Positions 1 through 8,364 of a stretch of DNA of 21,770 nucleotides are shown in pieces; positions within the stretch are counted from its first letter, which is position 1, and each line of letters opens with the position of its first letter. Location: assembly GCA_963922715.1 (NCBI GenBank), contig CAWUJT010000028.1, positions 1 to 21,770 on the forward strand, in the 5' to 3' direction. The notes beneath the pieces were generated by a model. That model made no database searches, was not told the origin of the DNA, and saw only the letters and a list, made by a program, of their open reading frames with translations. The DNA comes from CAWUJT01 sp963922715. GTDB taxonomy: Bacteria > Pseudomonadota > Alphaproteobacteria > Rhodobacterales > Rhodobacteraceae. The position numbers and the translations under genes were made by a program.

Positions 1-1
1 A

Positions 2-3000
2 GAGCTGAAAGCGCATCTGAAAGCCTTTCCCAATAAGGGCCAAGCTTGCGTGCAGGCAAAGCTTGATTTCACGCAAGCCCATTATGCGAACATTGATTTT
101 CTGGATAGCAAAGGTCAGCAGGCGTTGCTGCATTTATCGCTTCGGCACAAACATGCCAAGGCGGTGCTGAACACCCGTGATGCCGCAGGGTGGGGTGCGG
201 AGATTGTCACGCCCTGGACGCGCCCCAAAGAGCCACGGATGGATTTTGAAGCCTCCTTCCATCCTGAGGGCTCTGTGACACTTCGCGTCGACGGCAAGAC
301 ACTTTTTTCTGTAGACCCAAAAACATCGGATCACCGCTTCTCAAACTTACAGGCAATCGCGCATCTCGATGTGCAGGGGGCCTTTGTCTTCCAAAGCCTT
401 GAGGTGGAGAGCCTCTTGGACGGGTGGTCGCACCGTTTGGAAATCCACGGCCATGCTCACGCATCTTTGCGCACCAATGATCTGATGCTTTATGATGTTC
501 TTGGTCCAACAGGTGTGAAAGTGAGCACGGAACGCGTACCGTTTGACCATATGGAAATGCGTGCCGTTATCCCGGGCTGGCTGTGGCGTCGCACCCAGGG
601 GCACGAGCCCCTAAAGCTTTGGCTTAAAGCGCATCCCGGGCAGGTCTGGCAGATGACCCGGGCCGATTTGCGCCAGCATGTTCTGTCACTTCTGGAAACA
701 TGCGATCTGAGAACCGATCCGTTTGTGGCGTTGCAGGTGATTGAGCATTGCAGCTTCTCTGGTATTGTCGATGATCTGCCCACTTGGGCGATGCAAGCAC
801 TTGAGGGCATTATTGATCACTTTAAGCTGCCACCGGGACCTGCTGTTGATCCAATCTATGCGGCTGCACACACAAGACCACGGCCCCGATCTCAACCCAT
901 CAGCCCACATCTTATCGCCCAAGCGCAGCTGGTTGAAAGCTTACGCCAAACACCTTCTCTTGATCTTGAGACCGCAGCGTGGATTGCATTTCGCAGTGTC
1001 CCTGCCCGGGATCGCCATCATCTGTTTTATAGCGTCGTGGAGGTTTTTCTGGACAAAGGCGAAATCGCGCTTCTGGCCCGTCTTGTCGATACGTTTGAGA
1101 TACAGCTTCACCCCGAAACCGCCTGTGAGAGAACACTCGCAATGCCGCTGGCTGCATTGAAAGGCGATATCAGCGACCTGTTGGACACACTGACCACATT
1201 GAAAGAAGCAAACCAAGGCTGGATATCCACGCGGGCAATGGGATGGGGCATCAATAAAGTGCTAGATCGTCCCGATTTACAGTCAGACAGGTGCCAAACT
1301 CTTATTTCAGAGACAATGGAGGTTTTGCAGGCCCTTGCTCTTTCAGACATAAACAGATTGCACTGCCGATGCCTGGTGTCCTTGTCACACAGGCTGGTGC
1401 AAGAGCTTCCCCTTTTGCCAACCCCTGATGCCGAGGCATTGACAAAAGACATATTACAGCTCTTTGGGCTGATACGTGGCTTCTGGGAGGGTTTAGAGAG
1501 ATCAGAGTTACCCGGCCTCTTGGCAGAGGCTTACACACGTTTTCAGACGATACAACACAAAGACAGCATCGCCTGGTTCGTTGCGCATGACGTCCGACAA
1601 AGCGCACAAATTGCCCTCGATTTTTTAGGACCGGCAGCGTTCCCGGTCCAAAGTGATGTCATGGCTGGCAGCGTCAATCAGGCGCTACGGCTTTGCGCGG
1701 CGCCGGAGAGAGGGGAGATTTCTCAGAACTCTAAGCATAGTGAAAAAGTGGCTGAGATAATGCCTGATCTTTATATGCCCTTTATACCAAAAGACGATTA
1801 TGAAACGCTAGAGCGGCGCGCCCTTGTCGCGGCACAAACACTATTGCGACGTTCCCAGCCACCAGCGATTGCGCAACAAGACAACATCACGCGCTTGATT
1901 GCGCGGCTTTCACACCCTGGGGCGGTTTATTCCGGCATCGCACTGGGGTTGAGTGTGATCACGGCCTGTGTTTTGCGCGGCTGGCATGCGGCCCCTTTGG
2001 CCCTGATCCGTACCATGGAAAATAACCTGGACCGGACGAGCGATCTAAACGCTGTTATGCAAAGTCCCGCCGTGCAGGCCGTTCTGCCGCGTCTCAAGGC
2101 ACATATCCCGCCTGGTCTTTTGACACCGGGCGGGGCACTTGCAAGGATGCTCCGTCAGAGTGCCGACCTGCCAACGTCAACGCAATTGCCTCTTCCCGCG
2201 CACCCCGAGGCACTGCTCCATGATACACTCGTTGTGATTATCACCTGTCGATCACGCCTTGCGTCACATATCCCACCCATACGGGAAACTTGGCTACAAG
2301 ACCTCAAGCAGCACGGTGTGGCCCATGTGATTGTCAGCGGGGGCGGGCCAAGCGGAGGACGCTTGACAGGGGATCACCTTGAGATCGACGCTCCAGATGA
2401 CTATGAGCATTTGCCGCTTAAAATTCTGAAGACGCTGCAATGGCTGCATGAGAATACAGACTTTGCCCACATCCTGAAAATTGACGACGATTGTTATCTG
2501 AACGTCTCTGCATTTTTTCAGGCCCGCAGTTACAAAAAAGTCCATTACTATGGACGCGCATTGACCTTGCGGCCTGGGCAGATGGATCGCAGTTGGCATC
2601 AGGCCAAAGTTCAGTCAAAGCACCGCCGATATGCGTTTGACAAATCGCCTGAGCCGTCTGTGTATGCGGATGGTGGGACCGGCTATGTGCTGAGCCGCTA
2701 TGCCATGGATGTATTGTGCCAAACCGCGCAAAGCCCCCTGGGCCAAAGGCTCAGAGAAGTCTCTTTTATGGAGGACAAGCTGATTGGCGATCTTTTGGCG
2801 TGCTCTGGCATTCTGTGTGACAGTGCAGGCTACTGCACGACAATACGCAGGAGATCCAGCCCATCTGGGCCGCCTGTCTCCACCTGGGTGAGTGGCTTTG
2901 ATCCTAGCCGAGCCAATCCTGTGAAGGTCGTTCATCTCGATACCCCTTCGGCGCAACACGCAACGCACGCCCGTTTGCAAAGCCATGATCTCAAGCCGTC

Positions 3001-3955
3001 TAAGATTTGGCCTACAATGCTCAACCCAAAGCTCGGCCCGCAGAGCAATGCTCTGGAGCTTATTTCACCGCCCGCACGCCTACGCTTGGCACGTAAGGTA
3101 CCTGTTGCCGTTGTGGCCGTGATGCGCAATGAAAAGCTGCGGCTGGGCGCTTTTCTGGAGCATTACCGTGCCCTTGGGGTTGAAGCTTTTCTGATCGCGG
3201 ACAACCTTAGCAGTGATGGCACGCGCGAAGCCCTGGCGGCTGAGCCGGATGTGAGTGTTTTCTCTGTTGATACAGATTATGCCCAGTCCAGCTATGGTGT
3301 GCTGTGGCAACAGGCCCTTTTGGCGCATTACCGTCTTGATAAATGGAGCCTTATCGCGGATGCAGATGAATTTATCGCGCTTCCACCAGGGGAAACTTTG
3401 CCAGACGTCGTCCATGGTGCAGCTTTTGCAACGGCAGAGGCCGCGCGGGTGTTTATGTTGGATCTCTATCCCAAGGGCAGGTTGCATGACGTAGACTTTA
3501 CCTGCAACCCGTTTAATCAGGCGTATTTTTGTGACCGGCATCCCTTTTTGGAAACCTCTGCCATGGGCGGGCCGTTCTCCAACGCGCCAACTTGGACCAG
3601 CGCCTTGCGCCATAGGTTGTTGCCGGGATCACGGTCTGAGATGTTTGTGGCGCAGAAAATTGCACTGTTGCGGTATCATCCGTTCATGCGGTTTTCTGAA
3701 GGACTTCATTACGTGGCAGATGCGCGCCTCAGTCAGCGCGAATTTATCTTCGGTCATTTTAAATATGCAACTGATTTTCAGGATAAGGCACAGAATGAAG
3801 CGCGACGCGGGCAACATTTCAACGCGGCTGAGGAGTATAAGGCCTATCACACTCTCTCTATGAATACGCTTTATGATCCTTCGCTTTCAATGCCTTGGAC
3901 AGAATGTTCTTTTGTTAAGAAACGGTTGACCCAATCAAAATCGGAAAAGGTTTAG
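2..3955 (+). CDS. Galectin-like lectin / GT31-like / family 2-like tandem glycosyltransferase, 5'-partial
   Basis: Residues are numbered from the GTG at 50; the frame is open back to base 2, so the true start is probably outside the window. Residues ~10-120 resemble a galectin carbohydrate-recognition domain: H28-x-S-x-R32, then N41, W48 and E51 at galectin spacing, then a closing beta-strand segment. Residues ~120-720 look mainly helical and I do not recognise them. Residues ~727-930 look like a GT31 (beta-1,3-galactosyltransferase) fold: VVIITCRS, IRETW (744-748), a DDD metal triad (812-814), GTGYVLSR, and EDKLIG (908-913) where GT31 has EDVxxG. Residues ~1018-1180 form a second GT-A domain of the Glyco_tranf_2_4 type: VMRNEKLRLGAFLEHYRALG, then DADE (1104-1107). 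I see no signal peptide or membrane segment, so a cytoplasmic enzyme adding two sugars to a surface glycan is inferred. Donor and acceptor are unknown. It meets the next gene tail to tail with a 4-base overlap. Confidence 0.8.
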   Translation, partial: ELKAHLKAFPNKGQACVQAKLDFTQAHYANIDFLDSKGQQALLHLSLRHKHAKAVLNTRDAAGWGAEIVTPWTRPKEPRMDFEASFHPEGSVTLRVDGKTLFSVDPKTSDHRFSNLQAIAHLDVQGAFVFQSLEVESLLDGWSHRLEIHGHAHASLRTNDLMLYDVLGPTGVKVSTERVPFDHMEMRAVIPGWLWRRTQGHEPLKLWLKAHPGQVWQMTRADLRQHVLSLLETCDLRTDPFVALQVIEHCSFSGIVDDLPTWAMQALEGIIDHFKLPPGPAVDPIYAAAHTRPRPRSQPISPHLIAQAQLVESLRQTPSLDLETAAWIAFRSVPARDRHHLFYSVVEVFLDKGEIALLARLVDTFEIQLHPETACERTLAMPLAALKGDISDLLDTLTTLKEANQGWISTRAMGWGINKVLDRPDLQSDRCQTLISETMEVLQALALSDINRLHCRCLVSLSHRLVQELPLLPTPDAEALTKDILQLFGLIRGFWEGLERSELPGLLAEAYTRFQTIQHKDSIAWFVAHDVRQSAQIALDFLGPAAFPVQSDVMAGSVNQALRLCAAPERGEISQNSKHSEKVAEIMPDLYMPFIPKDDYETLERRALVAAQTLLRRSQPPAIAQQDNITRLIARLSHPGAVYSGIALGLSVITACVLRGWHAAPLALIRTMENNLDRTSDLNAVMQSPAVQAVLPRLKAHIPPGLLTPGGALARMLRQSADLPTSTQLPLPAHPEALLHDTLVVIITCRSRLASHIPPIRETWLQDLKQHGVAHVIVSGGGPSGGRLTGDHLEIDAPDDYEHLPLKILKTLQWLHENTDFAHILKIDDDCYLNVSAFFQARSYKKVHYYGRALTLRPGQMDRSWHQAKVQSKHRRYAFDKSPEPSVYADGGTGYVLSRYAMDVLCQTAQSPLGQRLREVSFMEDKLIGDLLACSGILCDSAGYCTTIRRRSSPSGPPVSTWVSGFDPSRANPVKVVHLDTPSAQHATHARLQSHDLKPSKIWPTMLNPKLGPQSNALELISPPARLRLARKVPVAVVAVMRNEKLRLGAFLEHYRALGVEAFLIADNLSSDGTREALAAEPDVSVFSVDTDYAQSSYGVLWQQALLAHYRLDKWSLIADADEFIALPPGETLPDVVHGAAFATAEAARVFMLDLYPKGRLHDVDFTCNPFNQAYFCDRHPFLETSAMGGPFSNAPTWTSALRHRLLPGSRSEMFVAQKIALLRYHPFMRFSEGLHYVADARLSQREFIFGHFKYATDFQDKAQNEARRGQHFNAAEEYKAYHTLSMNTLYDPSLSMPWTECSFVKKRLTQSKSEKV

Positions 3956-5964
3956 ATACGCGGCATTTGCAAGGTGATGTCTCTGGACCCTTTGCGATAG
4001 ACAAGCCGCCCTTGTCCGATCGCAACAACACGTCCGCCGTCGAGTCTGTCTCCCACTTCGACACGGCGCACACGTCCTGAACTCATACGGACCATGGCTG
4101 CTGGCGCCGCGGTTTTACCAAATGTGCCAATCAGTGCCAGGCGGTTCAACACAAGGGCATTACGCTCGGTCGCGGCTTCCGCAACCGAACGGGGTGAGGG
4201 CGAAGAGGGTTGAATCGACGGCGTCACAGCAGCAGAGGTTCTTTGTGGTTCCTGTGTCTGCGCCGTTGCAGCTGCCACAGTCTCAGAGAAGTTTGCCGGA
4301 CGTTGAATGGGCCGTAGAGATTTTGCAACCACAAGCGGGCTATTTGTGGGGTCTGCTTCTGATTGAGAAAGTGACGCTTGGCTTGCCAATCGCGCCGCCT
4401 CTGCAGCCAACTCTTGCGCACTGCGTGGACGTTTTTGGGGCCGTATGCTCCGCAACTCTGTAAGTGTAAATCCGTTCCACTGACTGCGTTCAACGGTATC
4501 TCTAAAATTCTCAGGCCGTGCTTTGGGTTGTATCAGTGAAAGATCAATCGGTATGGCCTCTTCGCTGACATCAGTGATACCCTCACCCTGCACAATATCT
4601 TCTGATACATTTAACGTGTCTTCCGCCGGTGGTGGCGGATCAACCAACGGGGGCGAATACAGCGTGTTGAGTGCAACGTCGCTTTCAAGATTTAAAGCCA
4701 ATGGTAATGTCACCCGTATAGGGGGCGTATCGCTAAGCAACAGCGCGGCAGGTTCAAGTGCGATAGGATCGTTATTGTGCACTTTATGATCAAGCGTTGT
4801 GATATGAATTGTTGTGATACTGTCGCTGGTTAAACTCAAAGGTGCGTCAGGACGGCCAATCCAGACACCGTCTGTTTCAAAGATATGTAAGACTTCTTGT
4901 GGTGTTGGTAACTTTAGCGAAGGGTTCTGGCGAAGATTTGCTTGCATCGGTGTAGGTGAGACAACGGAAGCAGATGGTAAGATTGTGCTGGGTTCGGTTA
5001 CATCTGTCAGAACAGGCACTGTGGTCAGGGCCATCCCACTGTCCAAGGGTGTGTCGCTTGTAGGAAGCAAATTTGCCGCATTCGTGACAGGGACATCTAT
5101 CGATATATCTTCAATATCGGTGATCTGTGAAACCTCTGGCGTTGCTGAATTCTGGTTGCGATGCGGTGCTGAGGAAAAGAACCATGCGCCGAGCCCTGTG
5201 GCGAGCGACAGAAAAATTACTGACGAAGCGACAACGGCCCGCGCTTGAAAAAGCCTCCGGTCGAGGTTTTTTTGACGGGGCAAGGTGCGGGGATCCTGCG
5301 CCCGTGTTGTTGCCCCATAGGGGGAAAGCCTCTCGGAAGAGATGGCTTCCTCATACGCCGCATAGGATGTGACCTTCTGTGGTTCAGTAAGGTGTGTGAT
5401 GACGCTTGCGGCGTTGTCATCACTAATTTCGATGGGATCATCTTCAGGGGTAAATTGCGCACCTTTCAGATACGTTTGCGCTTTTTTTGTCAGACCAAAA
5501 AAGGGCGCTGTGTTGTAATGTCCTGCATCAGGCATGGCTGTAAAAGCAACGGACTGGAAGCCATGAATTTCTGCAAAACTTTCCGCCTCTTGCAACGTGT
5601 CTTTTGCCACAACAGCAATGTGGATGTTCAGATTATCACGATCCGTGGGCGCGGTGTCGAAGACAAGTTCTGACAGCTTATAAGGTGTGGCCCCGTCAAG
5701 TGCCCCCGCCGCTGCAGTGTGTGGATCGCGTCCCGCTAAGGGAACGGTCATATAAAGCAGTTGATCGTTTGGCAGGATCAGGAGCGTGGTATAATCTGGG
5801 CCACATTCTTCTTCGGCAAGGCTTTTCAAGTCTGAAAGACCTTGAGAGAGACGCGGCATATCCAAGGATATTGTTTTTATCACGCGCCAGCCTTGCGCGT
5901 GACGATTGCGGCCAAGAAGGGATATACCCTCGACAGAAAGGGAAAGAGCCAGATCTGCTTTCAT
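3952..5964 (-). CDS. Orphan membrane protein with GspL/PilM-like N-terminus and PilP/GspC-like C-terminus
   Basis: This 670-residue protein is not a family I can name. Residues 1-150 resemble the cytoplasmic start of GspL/PilM-type proteins (LLILPNDQLLYMTVPL, then a 'vavvAKDTL' strand). One membrane helix lies at about 242-264 (VVASSVIFLSLATGLGAWFF) after a basic stretch. A long Ser/Thr/Pro-rich linker follows, with a repeated element that places two prolines around basic residues: PKARPENFRDTV, PQKRPRSAQEL and PIQRPANFSETV. The last ~65 residues (LALIGTFGKTAAPAAMVRM, then VEVGDRLDGGRVVAIG) match the pattern of PilP or the GspC homology region, a small periplasmic beta domain. The expected topology is cytoplasm-in, periplasm-out, bridging the inner membrane. 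No other secretion or pilus genes are in view, so the partner machine is unknown. Start ATG at 5964. Confidence 0.75.
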   Translation of the reverse strand: MKADLALSLSVEGISLLGRNRHAQGWRVIKTISLDMPRLSQGLSDLKSLAEEECGPDYTTLLILPNDQLLYMTVPLAGRDPHTAAAGALDGATPYKLSELVFDTAPTDRDNLNIHIAVVAKDTLQEAESFAEIHGFQSVAFTAMPDAGHYNTAPFFGLTKKAQTYLKGAQFTPEDDPIEISDDNAASVITHLTEPQKVTSYAAYEEAISSERLSPYGATTRAQDPRTLPRQKNLDRRLFQARAVVASSVIFLSLATGLGAWFFSSAPHRNQNSATPEVSQITDIEDISIDVPVTNAANLLPTSDTPLDSGMALTTVPVLTDVTEPSTILPSASVVSPTPMQANLRQNPSLKLPTPQEVLHIFETDGVWIGRPDAPLSLTSDSITTIHITTLDHKVHNNDPIALEPAALLLSDTPPIRVTLPLALNLESDVALNTLYSPPLVDPPPPAEDTLNVSEDIVQGEGITDVSEEAIPIDLSLIQPKARPENFRDTVERSQWNGFTLTELRSIRPQKRPRSAQELAAEAARLASQASLSQSEADPTNSPLVVAKSLRPIQRPANFSETVAAATAQTQEPQRTSAAVTPSIQPSSPSPRSVAEAATERNALVLNRLALIGTFGKTAAPAAMVRMSSGRVRRVEVGDRLDGGRVVAIGQGRLVYRKGSRDITLQMPRI

Positions 5965-6086
5965 AAGACTGATTTTACATGAAAACCCTAACTATTTATA
6001 ATTTAGTTTAACGTCTCACATAAATTCGCAACAAGAAAAACCGATCTTTCTGCTTTATGGCGGAAATGCGTGCATCTCTCCCCCAT

Positions 6087-7379
6087 TCAACTGACCGCTT
6101 TGGACAAGGCTTGATCTAGATCAGCAATCAGATCGTTGGCGTCTTCAATACCAATGGACACCCGCACGACATTGGGTGCGGCGCCGGCGGCTTCTTGTTG
6201 TTCAGGGGTCAACTGTCGGTGGGTTGTTGAGGCAGAGTGGATGATCAAAGACCGGGTATCGCCCAAGTTGGCCACATGTGAGAAAATCTCAAGACTATCT
6301 ACGAGTTTCACACATGCTTCATAGCCCCCTTTCACAGCAAAGGTGAAAAGCGCCCCGGCCCCTTTCGGACATATGTTCTTACTACGTTCATAATACGGCG
6401 ACGATGGCAGACCTGCGTAGGTCACAAAATCGACACGCGGATCGGCCTCCAGCCAACTGGCAATCCTGACAGCATTCTCAATATGACGTTCCATACGTAA
6501 AGAGAGCGTTTCAACTCCCATCAACGTGTAATGTGCCCCTTGGGGGTTCATGGTCATGCCCAAATCCCGCAAGCCGATGGCAATACTGTGAAAGGTAAAC
6601 GCGAGCGGGCCAAATGTTTCATGGAACTTTAACCCATGGTAGGCGGGTTCCGGGGCGGACAATGATGGGAACTTGTCGTTGGCAGACCAATCGAATTTAC
6701 CCGAATCGATGACCGCGCCGCCTGTGACTGTGCCGTTGCCGGTTAAGTATTTGGTGGTCGAATGGACAACGAGTGTTGCGCCCAGCTCAATCGGTCGGCA
6801 CAGATAGGGCGTGGCAGAGGTGTTGTCGATGATCAGCGGCACCTCTGCCGCGTCGGCAATAGCTGCAATTGCGGGCACGTCCATAATGTAACCCCCAGGG
6901 TTTGCAATCGCTTCTCCGAAAATCGCCCTTGTATTGTCATCAATCGCGGCTTTCACGGCCTCTAGATCGTCGAAGTCAACAAATTTCGCGGACCACCCAA
7001 AGCGTTTGATCGTTTGGCTGAATTGTGTGACCGTCCCGCCATAAAGCCGGGTGGAGGCGATGATGTTACAGCCTGGCTGCATAAGCGGAAACAGCGCCAT
7101 GATCTGTGCCGCATGCCCTGAAGAGCAGCACACAGCGCCAACACCACCTTCAAGGGCGGCAAGACGCTCTTGCAAAGCTGCCACTGTTGGGTTGGTGAGG
7201 CGAGAATAGATAAAGCCTACCTCTTGCAGATTAAACAGGGCGGCTGCGTGCTCGGCATCTCGAAAGACAAAGGCGGTAGATTGATAAATCGGCGTTTGGC
7301 GCGCACCTGTTGCTGGATCGGGCCGGGCACCGGCATGCACTTGAAGTGTGTCAAAGCCATAAGTAACCTGTTCAGCCAT
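6087..7379 (-). CDS. metY: O-acetylhomoserine aminocarboxypropyltransferase (homocysteine synthase)
   Basis: PLP-dependent enzyme of the Cys/Met metabolism family (PF01053) that makes homocysteine from O-acetylhomoserine and sulfide in the cytoplasm. It carries the family's landmarks: the N-terminal TLQVHAGARPDPATGARQTP, the substrate-site YSRLTNPT, the PLP-contacting CSSGHAAQ and IIDNTSATP, and the Schiff-base lysine K210 in HSTTKYLTGNG. At 430 residues it has MetY length, longer than cystathionine gamma-synthase types (~390). The ATG at 7379 follows an AAAGGAAAA Shine-Dalgarno. It is transcribed divergently from the NDUFA12 cluster across 130 bases. The annotation O-succinylhomoserine sulfhydrylase (MetZ) is possible but less likely given the length. 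Confidence 0.93.
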   Translation of the reverse strand: MAEQVTYGFDTLQVHAGARPDPATGARQTPIYQSTAFVFRDAEHAAALFNLQEVGFIYSRLTNPTVAALQERLAALEGGVGAVCCSSGHAAQIMALFPLMQPGCNIIASTRLYGGTVTQFSQTIKRFGWSAKFVDFDDLEAVKAAIDDNTRAIFGEAIANPGGYIMDVPAIAAIADAAEVPLIIDNTSATPYLCRPIELGATLVVHSTTKYLTGNGTVTGGAVIDSGKFDWSANDKFPSLSAPEPAYHGLKFHETFGPLAFTFHSIAIGLRDLGMTMNPQGAHYTLMGVETLSLRMERHIENAVRIASWLEADPRVDFVTYAGLPSSPYYERSKNICPKGAGALFTFAVKGGYEACVKLVDSLEIFSHVANLGDTRSLIIHSASTTHRQLTPEQQEAAGAAPNVVRVSIGIEDANDLIADLDQALSKAVS

Positions 7380-7406
7380 GGGAGTTTTCCTTTGTTATCT
7401 TAAATC

Positions 7407-7421
7407 AAGAGATTTTCTCTT
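7407..7421 (-). promoter_or_regulatory. Inverted repeat in the metY leader
   Basis: On the minus strand AAGAGA-AAA-TCTCTT forms a perfect 6-bp stem with a 3-base loop, ending 27 bases before the metY start codon and close to its ribosome binding site. It could be an operator or a weak mRNA hairpin. It does not match a SAM riboswitch. Function unknown. Confidence 0.35.
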
Positions 7422-7509
7422 AGCGCCAAGTCTTTTATAAGTCCATCCTGTGTATCCTTGCCCTGGACGTTAGGCCACGGCTGAGGCATATCTTTATCTA
7501 AGTTCTCTA

Positions 7510-7902
7510 ATGCGGATGAGTGTCATGTTCAGTTTTATTAAGCGCGTTGTGACCTGGTGGCATGGCCAAACCATCGGGACACAGCTGTACACCTGGCGCA
7601 AAGGTTTGCGCGTGGGAGAGGATAATCAAGGCAATATCTTCTATCAGACACACGATGGGAAACGCCGATGGGTTATTTATAATGGAGAAGCCGAGGCCTC
7701 AAGAATAGGTGCAGAATGGCATGGCTGGTTGCATCACACCTACAAAGAGCCGCCCACAAAAGCTCCGCTGCCACGCAAAGAGTGGGAAAAACCCCATCAC
7801 ATGAATCTGACGGGTACATCAGAAGCCTATGTTCCAGCGGGATCGCTTCGCAAAACCACGCCAGTGGAAAGACGTGATTACGAAGCCTGGTCCCCGGAGT
7901 AA
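7510..7902 (+). CDS. NDUFA12-family NADH:ubiquinone oxidoreductase accessory subunit
   Basis: Small protein of the NDUFA12 family (PF05071, B17.2), a supernumerary complex I subunit shared by alphaproteobacteria and mitochondria, expected on the cytoplasmic face of the inner membrane. Diagnostic stretches are VTWWHGQTIGTQLYTWRKG, VGEDNQGNIFYQT, KRRWVIYNGEAEAS, the central EWHGWLHHTY and the C-terminal YEAWSPE. In-frame ATGs at 7510, 7516 and 7525 are all possible. GGATGAG ahead of 7525 is the best Shine-Dalgarno-like sequence, so the product may be 125-130 residues. It leads a tight cluster with mlaD (6-base gap) and DUF2155. Confidence 0.93.
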   Translation: MRMSVMFSFIKRVVTWWHGQTIGTQLYTWRKGLRVGEDNQGNIFYQTHDGKRRWVIYNGEAEASRIGAEWHGWLHHTYKEPPTKAPLPRKEWEKPHHMNLTGTSEAYVPAGSLRKTTPVERRDYEAWSPE

Positions 7903-7908
7903 TCGATT

Positions 7909-8364
7909 ATGTCAGAAAGCCGTCTTGAGATTGTCGTTGGTGCGGGTGTTTTGGTCCTCGCGGTCGGCTTCGTGCTGTTTATGCTTCAATCCACGGGCAC
8001 GACCTTTGGCTCGCCGGCCGATCAGGCTGAATATACCGCCTCTTTTCGATCCGTTGATGGGATCTCGATCGGCTCTGATGTTAGACTTGCTGGTGTCAAA
8101 GTGGGCACGATCACTGGATTGGTCCTGAACCCGCGGACATTTCGCGCCGATGCGAGTTTTGTTGTGCCTGCGGATATAGAACTTCCAGACGATACATCGG
8201 TAATTATCTCATCTGAGGGCCTGTTAGGGGGAAATTTCGTTGAACTTGTGCCTGGCGGTTCCTCGTTTAACCTTGAACCAGGGAGTGAGATCTTGGACAC
8301 ACAAGGCTCTGTCAGTCTTGTGTCACTCCTGATGAAGTTTGTAACCTCTGGTGGAGACGAATGA
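7909..8364 (+). CDS. mlaD: MlaD-type MCE domain lipid-transport protein
   Basis: Periplasm-facing substrate-binding subunit of the Mla ABC system that moves phospholipids between the outer and inner membranes. One N-terminal membrane anchor (residues ~7-26) is followed by a single MCE domain (~38-116) with the family signature VDGISIGSDVRLAGVKVG, and by SSEGLLGGNFVEL near its end. The 151-residue length is normal for a single-MCE MlaD. The partner genes mlaE, mlaF and mlaC are not in this window, as is common in alphaproteobacteria where mlaD sits beside NDUFA12. A GGAG precedes the ATG, and the stop overlaps the next start as ATGA. Confidence 0.92.
   Translation: MSESRLEIVVGAGVLVLAVGFVLFMLQSTGTTFGSPADQAEYTASFRSVDGISIGSDVRLAGVKVGTITGLVLNPRTFRADASFVVPADIELPDDTSVIISSEGLLGGNFVELVPGGSSFNLEPGSEILDTQGSVSLVSLLMKFVTSGGDE

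Noticed and set aside
7380..7509. Possible SAM riboswitch upstream of metY
   Set aside because: The leader has one short hairpin with a 3-base loop. It lacks the pseudoknot arrangement of SAM-II, and the GCTAAG lies on the wrong side of the stem. It also does not fit the SAM/SAH motif.
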